Shown here piece after piece: positions 5,720-7,799 of a stretch of 7,799 bases of DNA (positions within the stretch are counted from its first letter, which is position 1; each line of letters opens with the position of its first letter). The notes beneath the pieces are model-generated. The model was not told the origin of the DNA, ran no database searches, and worked only from the letters and a program-made list of their open reading frames with translations. The translations under genes were made by a program, and so were the position numbers. Source of the DNA: Actinomycetes bacterium (lineage in GTDB: Bacteria > Actinomycetota > Acidimicrobiia > Acidimicrobiales > RAAP-2); assembly GCA_021800645.1 (NCBI GenBank), contig JAJYYT010000093.1, positions 1 to 7,799 on the forward strand, read 5' to 3'.

Positions 5720-6112
5720 TCAGCGGTTCCTGGCGAAGGTGCCGACCGCCTCGGCCAGCAGCTTGCCGGTGCGGGGGTCGGCGAGCTCGGCCCTCGCGCG
5801 ACCGAACCGGCTGCCCACCTGGGTGACCCGACCGCGGACCTCGAGGCGGGCGATCGGCACCGGGCGCAGGTAGTCGACTCGCAGGTCGATCGTGCTCCAG
5901 TCCGTCCCGGTCTCCTCGATCAGCGCGAAGCTCGCCGCGGTGTCGAGCATGGTGGCGACGACGCCGCCGTGCACGACGCCGCCGCCGATGGAGTGCTCGT
6001 CGCTCGGCGTCGCGTCGAGGACCACGCCCTCCTCGGCAGCACGCGCCCGGAGCTCGAGGGTCCGATGGACCGCCGAGGTGTCGAGGAGGTGCTGGAGCTC
6101 CTCAGCGCGCAT
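5720..6112 (-). CDS. PaaI-family hotdog-fold acyl-CoA thioesterase
   Basis: A 130-residue single hotdog-domain protein, the normal length for PaaI-type thioesterases, which hydrolyse acyl- or aryl-CoA to the free acid and CoA. The key block is GGGVVHGGVVATMLDTAASF (43-62): the HGG turn and the helix with D57 carry the catalytic and CoA-contacting positions. STIDLRVDYLRPV (73-85) is the typical central strand after the hotdog helix, followed by EVRGRVTQVGSRFGRARAEL (91-110) and a final strand EAVGTFA (121-127). The ATG at 6112 lies inside the end of the oxidoreductase gene (11-base overlap), so the genes are coupled. In this operon it would release product or clear dead-end thioesters made by the CoA ligase. 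Substrate chain cannot be told from sequence. Confidence 0.9.
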   Translation of the reverse strand: MRAEELQHLLDTSAVHRTLELRARAAEEGVVLDATPSDEHSIGGGVVHGGVVATMLDTAASFALIEETGTDWSTIDLRVDYLRPVPIARLEVRGRVTQVGSRFGRARAELADPRTGKLLAEAVGTFARNR

Positions 6113-7103
6113 CGGGGATCACCACCACCTTGCCGATCGCACGGCGCTCCTCCACGTCTGCCAACGCCTCGCGGACCTGGGAGAGGGGGTAGACGGCGTG
6201 GACCACCGGCTCGAGGGTGCCGGCGTGCACCTGGCGGACGAGCTCCTCCAGGTCCTCACGGGTCCACCCGTCCGACCCGAGGATCGAGAGCTCTCTGGTC
6301 CACACGTAGCGCAGGTCGGTCTCGACGAGGAAGCCGCTGCTCGCGCCGCAGGTCACGAGCCGGCCGCCCCGCCGCAGCGCGCGTACGGATTGCGGCCAGG
6401 TGTCCCTTCCGAGGTAGTCCACCACGACGTCCGCGCCGACCTTGGCAGTGAGCGCCCACACCTGCGAGCCGAAGTCGCCACCGGAGGTGTCGACGAGCTC
6501 GTCTGCGCCGAGCTCGCCGAGCTTCGCGAGCTTGTCCTTCGACGACGAGCAGGCGATGACCCGCGCCCCCGCCGCCTTCGCGAGCTGGATGCAGCCGACG
6601 CCCACGCCGCCCGCAGCGCCCAGCACGACCACCGTCTCGTTCGCCGCGAGCGCGGCTCGTTGGAAGAGCATGCGCCTCGCGGTGCCGTAGGCGATCGGGA
6701 GGGCCGCGTAGCGGACGGCCGCCGCCTCGCCGTCGGCAGGGAGCGGGATCGCGTTCTGCGCGGGCGCGACGGTGAACTCGGCGAGGCCTCCCCAGAGATC
6801 TTCTCCGAGCGCCTTGCGGTTGACCGAGGGGTCCAAGAGGACGACGGTCCCGAGAGGCGGCGCGCTGGCACCCTCTCCGAGCGCGTCGACGACGCCGACG
6901 ACGTCTCCGCCGGGGACATGAGGCAGGTCGATGTGGACGCCGGGCATGCCGCGGCGCACGAAGACGTCGAGCATGTTGAGCGCGCAGGCCAGCACACGGA
7001 CTCGGAGCCACCCGGCTCGGGGCTCGGGGACGTCGGCCCAGTCGTAGGAGAGGTTCTCCGGGCCGCCGTGGGCGGTCACCAGCGCAGCGCGCATGCGGCT
7101 CAT
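6102..7103 (-). CDS. Zinc-independent MDR oxidoreductase (quinone oxidoreductase / enoyl reductase-like)
   Basis: A 333-residue medium-chain dehydrogenase/reductase. The GroES-like N-domain has MRAALVTAHGGPENL (4-18), NMLDVFVRRGMPG (43-55) and PHVPGGDVVGVVDALGEG (61-78). The NAD(P)-binding domain has VVVLGAAGGVGVGCIQLAKA (158-177), followed by VIACSSSKDKLAKL (182-195), whose serine/lysine residues favour NADPH. The catalytic-zinc cysteine of alcohol dehydrogenases is replaced by N43, the GHE motif by GGD, and the structural-zinc cysteine cluster is absent. This places it with quinone oxidoreductases, crotonyl/enoyl reductases and similar zinc-less reductases. The start ATG 7103 overlaps the ligase stop (ATGA) and has GAGGAG five bases upstream; a second ATG at 7094 is less likely. 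A much longer open frame reaches back to 7493, but it lies across the ligase gene. It could reduce an enoyl-CoA or unsaturated ketone in the same pathway. Confidence 0.9.
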   Translation of the reverse strand: MSRMRAALVTAHGGPENLSYDWADVPEPRAGWLRVRVLACALNMLDVFVRRGMPGVHIDLPHVPGGDVVGVVDALGEGASAPPLGTVVLLDPSVNRKALGEDLWGGLAEFTVAPAQNAIPLPADGEAAAVRYAALPIAYGTARRMLFQRAALAANETVVVLGAAGGVGVGCIQLAKAAGARVIACSSSKDKLAKLGELGADELVDTSGGDFGSQVWALTAKVGADVVVDYLGRDTWPQSVRALRRGGRLVTCGASSGFLVETDLRYVWTRELSILGSDGWTREDLEELVRQVHAGTLEPVVHAVYPLSQVREALADVEERRAIGKVVVIPDAR

Positions 7104-7799
7104 GGCCGCTCCTCTGCGAGCTTCGCCGCTCGCTCCTCGAGCGTCGGACGGTCGAGCTTGCCTGCGCCGGTCAGCGGGAGCTCTGTGACGAGCTCGATCA
7201 CCCGAGGGTAGGCGTAGTGCGGGCCGATGGAGTGGAAGAAGGCGGTGAGCTCCTCGGCGCTCGCCGCGCCGGGAGCGCGCAGCACGACGAAGGCGATCGG
7301 CACCGCACCCTTGACCGGGTGCGGTGCGCCCACGACCGCGACGTCGCGCACCTTTGGGTGGCGCAGGAGGAGCTGCTCGACCTCCTTCGGGTAGACGTTC
7401 TCGCCCCCGACGTTGATGAGGTCGTCGGCACGGCCCACGAAGTAGTAGTAGCCGTCGGCGTCGCGGCGCATGAGGTCCCGGGTCGCGAGCCATCCGTCGC
7501 GGATCCGTTCCGCGGTCACCTCCGGGAGCCCGTAGTACCCGGGGGTGACGCCGGGGTTCTTCACCCAGAGCTCACCGACCTCGCCGACCGGCACCTCGGT
7601 CTCGCCGTCGAGCCCGCGCAGCTGCACCTCGCAGCCGGGGATCGGGATCCCGACCGAGCCGAGCTTGTTGATCCCCCAGCGCGGCGTGATGAGGACGTCG
7701 GGTCCCCCCTCGGTCAGTCCGTAGCCTTCGGCGATCGGGGCGCCGAACACCTCCTGGAAGCGCTCGAGGAGATCCACGGTCACCGGGGCGGAGCCGGCG
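7100..7799 (-). CDS. Acyl/aryl-CoA ligase (AMP-binding family), C-terminal part
   Basis: The reading frame is open to the window edge, so the 5' end of the gene is missing; about 232 codons are present, less than half of a typical 500-550-residue ligase. These enzymes activate a carboxylic acid with ATP to an acyl-adenylate, then transfer it to CoA. In order, the fragment shows AGSAPVTVDLLERF (an sGsAPl-type segment), the A5 motif GYGLTE (residues 25-30 of the fragment), an A6-like LGSVGIPIPG, and VGEVGELWVKNPGVTPGYYG. The A7/A8 region YYYFVGRADDLINVGGENVY holds the hinge, and the A10 motif PLTGAGKLDR carries the catalytic lysine at fragment residue 214. The A7 motif reads TRD (106-108) instead of the usual TGD, but the ribose-binding aspartate is kept. 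It is the first visible gene of the four-gene minus-strand operon and overlaps the oxidoreductase start. Substrate could be a fatty, aryl or branched acid. Confidence 0.92.
   Translation of the reverse strand, partial: AGSAPVTVDLLERFQEVFGAPIAEGYGLTEGGPDVLITPRWGINKLGSVGIPIPGCEVQLRGLDGETEVPVGEVGELWVKNPGVTPGYYGLPEVTAERIRDGWLATRDLMRRDADGYYYFVGRADDLINVGGENVYPKEVEQLLLRHPKVRDVAVVGAPHPVKGAVPIAFVVLRAPGAASAEELTAFFHSIGPHYAYPRVIELVTELPLTGAGKLDRPTLEERAAKLAEERP
7109..7114 (-). promoter_or_regulatory. Ribosome binding site of the MDR oxidoreductase gene
   Basis: CTCCTC on the plus strand reads GAGGAG on the minus strand, five bases before ATG 7103 and inside the end of the ligase gene. It supports this start over the in-frame ATG at 7094 and over the long upstream open frame. 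Confidence 0.6.

Noticed and set aside
5892..7211. 439-codon plus-strand open frame opposite the thioesterase and MDR genes
   Set aside because: Antisense shadow of two genes with clear motifs; no recognisable domain of its own.
7104..7493. Long upstream extension of the MDR oxidoreductase frame
   Set aside because: It overlaps the CoA ligase gene in another frame and has shadow composition; the ATGA start with GAGGAG is clearly better.

Overview
This 7.8 kb window has very high GC and dense, mostly overlapping genes. It uses GTG starts in at least two genes, and its promoter-like elements are of the TAnnnT type. Together these suggest a high-GC actinobacterium, possibly an environmental lineage such as Acidimicrobiia. 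That placement is an inference from composition and gene content only; no marker gene is present.

Plus strand, 1-2451: a tightly coupled cassette. It starts with the last 77 codons of an FAD-dependent oxidoreductase (FAD_oxidored type). A complete CaiB/BaiF family III CoA-transferase follows, starting at a GTG that overlaps the oxidoreductase stop. An atypical dihydrodipicolinate synthase (DHDPS) superfamily aldolase/lyase comes next, starting at an ATGA overlap. The set looks like part of a catabolic pathway for a small organic acid: CoA activation, flavin redox chemistry and a Schiff-base C-C lyase or hydro-lyase step. The substrate cannot be read from the sequence.

Minus strand, 7799-5079: a second, convergent operon. 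In transcription order it holds the C-terminal part of an acyl/aryl-CoA ligase (AMP-binding family), a zinc-less quinone-oxidoreductase-like MDR enzyme, a PaaI-type hotdog thioesterase and a glyoxalase-like VOC protein. The genes overlap or lie 8 bases apart. This also points to CoA-thioester metabolism.

Minus strand, 4970-2498: a 108-base gap with a promoter-like sequence precedes a family 5 (peptide/nickel/opine type) extracellular solute-binding protein. Its signal sequence is lipoprotein-like, and no permease or ATPase gene is next to it. A 193-base gap follows, containing a GC-rich repeat/hairpin block and a good promoter candidate. A 129-codon gene of unknown function ends this half and converges on the DHDPS-like gene with 46 bases between them.

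I saw no RNA gene, insertion sequence, CRISPR array, phage or defence gene. No part of the window clearly shows a wholly new system. The best leads are the active-site changes in the DHDPS-like enzyme within the three-gene plus-strand cassette, the orphan solute-binding protein with lower GC than its surroundings, and the uncharacterised small gene.
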